DNA of 64,000 bases from Streptomyces sp. TS71-3 (lineage in GTDB: Bacteria > Actinomycetota > Actinomycetes > Streptomycetales > Streptomycetaceae), in the NCBI RefSeq assembly GCF_018327685.1, contig NZ_BNEL01000003.1, forward strand, positions 2,108,001-2,172,000, written 5' to 3'. Shown piece after piece: positions 62,395 to 64,000 of the stretch. Made by a program: the position numbers and the translations under genes. Position 1 is the stretch's first letter. The number at the start of each line of letters is the position of its first letter. The notes under the pieces were generated by a model. The model was not told the DNA's origin and did no database searches. It saw only the letters and a list, made by a program, of their open reading frames with translations.

Positions 62395-62780
62395 AGGTGG
62401 GCGAGAGCGCGAAGTACTCCGTCGTCGTCAAGCAACTCCCCGACGCGGGAGATCTGGCGTTCAAGACGCTTCAGACCTACGGCGACGGCCATACCGACCG
62501 GTGGATCGAGCTGGACGAGAACAGCGAGCACCCCGCGCCCCACCTCAAGCTCAGGGCCGCGGTGGCCGGCAGCGAAGGCTCGGACGCGCAGTCCGGCCCG
62601 AGCGCGTCCGAGTCCGGAGTAGCCTCACAGCCCCCTGCCGGGTCGTCGCCTTCCCCGGGGGCCGCTCAGAAGGACGAGAACGGGTTGCCGACCGGTGCCT
62701 GGCTCGGGATCGCGGCGGCCGTCCTGGTCCTCGCAGGGGCGGGCTACACCCTGCGCAGCCGGTACGGCCGGCGCGCGTAG
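62061..62780 (+). CDS. YcnI-family (DUF1775) copper-binding protein
   Basis: A 239-residue secreted, C-terminally anchored protein. The signal peptide ends ALA so that the mature chain starts with His in HVEV, the N-terminal copper ligand of YcnI proteins. The DUF1775 domain follows (LRVVLPEGV, WKFKATDDGYTV, DRWIEL); then a Ser/Pro linker and a C-terminal helix (WLGIAAAVLVLAGAGYTL) with a basic stop-transfer end. ATG 62061 has GGAG ten bases upstream. It probably holds or passes Cu(II) outside the membrane. Confidence 0.88.
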   Translation: MSRTPRQTSRARQAAARRLPLAAGAAAIALLLSAGPALAHVEVTSDKQQAGAENATISFDAEAESDSAGITGLRVVLPEGVAPADVTYGEGPAGWKFKATDDGYTVGGPAVKVGESAKYSVVVKQLPDAGDLAFKTLQTYGDGHTDRWIELDENSEHPAPHLKLRAAVAGSEGSDAQSGPSASESGVASQPPAGSSPSPGAAQKDENGLPTGAWLGIAAAVLVLAGAGYTLRSRYGRRA

Positions 62781-62788
62781 GGAACCCG

Positions 62789-62830
62789 CGTCTCACTCCC
62801 GGCAGGCCGTGCTGAGCCGGGAGTGAGACG
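62789..62830. terminator. perfect 15-bp hairpin terminator after ycnI
   Basis: Arms CGTCTCACTCCCGGC (62789-62803) and exact complement (62816-62830) with a 12-base loop, nine bases past the stop. Confidence 0.9.
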
Positions 62831-63141
62831 GGCCTGTGCGCGTCGCATCGCCCGCAACGGCCGGTAGATCACCGTGGGCGTCGTCGGGTGACCGGCACGA
62901 CCTGAGAGAGCCTGTCGCCCGCGTACGATTGGGTGAAGGACGCGGACGACGGGGGACCGTGGGAAGTCAATCGTCCGAGTGCCCGGGACCCCTGCGACGT
63001 CGACGCAGAGGAACGCTGTGCGGTTCGGCGTTCGACGCGAGGCATGACCTCGGCGTCCACGAACGTCGACGTCCGCACACTACTCCCCTCCAGGCCCATG
63101 CCGTTCAGCCCCCTGGATGCTGACTTGGTGAGGACTGGAAA

Positions 63142-63155
63142 CTACAGCATCGTAG
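63142..63155. promoter_or_regulatory. short dyad CTAC-N6-GTAG upstream of the M56 gene
   Basis: CTACAGCATCGTAG lies in an AT-rich patch 170 bases before the M56 gene and resembles BlaI-type operators (CTAC/GTAG half-sites). In the 62831-63325 gap I found no BlaI/MecI repressor gene, which usually precedes M56 genes; GC-rich inverted segments at 63190-63230 may be part of the leader. Weak evidence. Confidence 0.25.
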
Positions 63156-63325
63156 AGAGAGCGAGGCGTCGGCCCCGCCTTCCGTTCATTACGATGGGCC
63201 CCGGACGGGGCCGGGGCTCGGCCGGGGAGTCATGCGTGGCGGACCACGACAGGCATGATGCGGGATCGGACGAGGTGCTGGTCCGCCGTCTGCACGCTGA
63301 TGCCCAAAGTCCGGAGTGCTGAGCC

Positions 63326-64000
63326 ATGGGTGTGTTCGTCTTACTGCCTCTCGTGCTGCCGTTGACGGCGTGGCCCATGGCGCGCCTGGCCGCGCATCGG
63401 TTGCACCCTCGCGCCGCCACCCTGCTCCTGTCGGGTGCAAGCGCAGCTCTCGGCCTGTGCAGCACCCTCTGCCTGGGCCTGTTGGCGATCGTGGGTACGG
63501 CCCAGCTTCCAGGTAATCCTCTTCCGGACAGCTGGGCCGAACCCGAGGTCCGTGAAGCGGTGCCGCAGGACGAGGTCGTGGGGGAGACGGCCGTGGGTGC
63601 CCTCGCGGCCGCGTTCCTCTCCGGTGTGAGTCTGCTGGTCCGCCACTGCCGTGTGCGACGGCGCACCGAACGAGCGTTGAAGGGGCTGCCAGGGGGACGG
63701 GTCGCAGTCCTGCCGGATCAGACGCCGTATGCACACACGGTGCCCGGGAGGCTGGGGCGGATCGTCGTCTCGACGGGCATGCTGGCCAACCTGGACTCGG
63801 CCGCCCGGCGTGTCCTGTTCGCCCACGAGCGGTCTCACCTGGCCAACCGCCACCATCGCTACTTGCTGCTGGCGGGTCTCGCGGCCCGGCTGAACCCGTG
63901 CCTGCGCCCCTTGCGTACGGCCTTGGCCTACACCGTGGAACGCTGGGCGGACGAAGACGCCGCCCGTGCAGTGGGGGACCGGCTTGTGACCGCCCGGGCG
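63326..64000 (+). CDS. M56-family (BlaR1-like) membrane metallopeptidase, 3' end outside window
   Basis: The first 225 residues of a membrane zinc peptidase. Two N-terminal helices (GVFVLLPLVLPLTAWPMA and ATLLLSGASAALGLC) and a third near residue 90 precede the zinc motif HERSH at 167-171 and the downstream Glu region ERWADEDAAR. M56 proteins of actinomycetes generally work with a BlaI-type repressor in sensing envelope or metal stress. The ATG at 63326 is the first in frame. The gene continues past base 64000. Confidence 0.85.
   Translation, partial: MGVFVLLPLVLPLTAWPMARLAAHRLHPRAATLLLSGASAALGLCSTLCLGLLAIVGTAQLPGNPLPDSWAEPEVREAVPQDEVVGETAVGALAAAFLSGVSLLVRHCRVRRRTERALKGLPGGRVAVLPDQTPYAHTVPGRLGRIVVSTGMLANLDSAARRVLFAHERSHLANRHHRYLLLAGLAARLNPCLRPLRTALAYTVERWADEDAARAVGDRLVTARA

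Noticed and set aside
62933..63322. A possible BlaI-type repressor gene before the M56 peptidase
   Set aside because: The open frame has no winged-helix pattern and low-complexity composition; it is treated as non-coding.

Overview
The window is GC-rich, gene-dense DNA with overlapping GTG/ATG starts and runs of Streptomyces-type genes: SigC-like ECF sigma factors, DUF5134, DUF6278, a PcaDC fusion, and the intergenic repeats that end in 'ggggcgcagcccc'. A Streptomyces or close actinomycete chromosome is by far the best fit. No rRNA, CRISPR array or complete tRNA was seen.

Layout. (1) 1-18.9 kb is metal-chelate transport and a probable small-molecule metallophore locus. It holds a FecCD-type ABC transporter with a ferredoxin/chelatase-like protein (1-2381), a five-gene operon of an oligopeptide/nickel-type ABC transporter plus a SAM methyltransferase (2467-8744), and an operon of siderophore-type binding protein, permease, ATPase, DUF364 protein, GHMP kinase and cysteine-synthase-like enzyme (10941-16646) facing an MFS exporter and a GNAT enzyme (16818-18858). 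(2) 9.2-10.8 kb and 18.9-35.2 kb is copper handling. It holds two copies of a Met-rich membrane protein plus SigC-like ECF sigma factor, a Cu(I) P-type ATPase, two PCuAC-like chaperones, Sco1, CtaG, DUF5134 and PepSY proteins. Inside this block sits a second oligopeptide/nickel-type transporter behind a cobalamin riboswitch (26350-31707), whose second permease and both ATPases are fused in one polypeptide. (3) 35.3-36.2 kb is an insertion scar: the tail of a lost CDF transporter and a frameshifted, N-terminally truncated integrase. (4) 36.4-52.8 kb looks like ordinary chromosome: PcaDC, a metal-dependent hydrolase, exonuclease III, an SGNH hydrolase, gamma-glutamyltransferase, methionine aminopeptidase, a pyrimidine-catabolism trio, and a 169-bp MITE-like element. 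(5) 52.9-64 kb is a second accessory block: gene debris, a CDF exporter with an ArsR regulator, a P1B-4 ATPase with a divergent ArsR regulator, a second cysteine-synthase-like enzyme with an MFS exporter, a fourth Met-rich-family membrane protein, the copper protein YcnI, and a partial M56 peptidase.

How it works together (inference). The window looks like a metal-homeostasis region that balances uptake of cobalt/corrinoid or other chelated metal (B12-riboswitch and FecCD/Opp-type transporters, a predicted metallophore) against efflux (CDF, P1B-4), together with delivery of copper to extracytoplasmic enzymes (CopA-like ATPase, PCuAC, Sco1, CtaG, YcnI). The most novel element is the duplicated pairing of a Met-rich membrane protein having a conserved C-terminal RGPP motif with a SigC-like sigma factor. 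It could be a copper-sensing transcription module.
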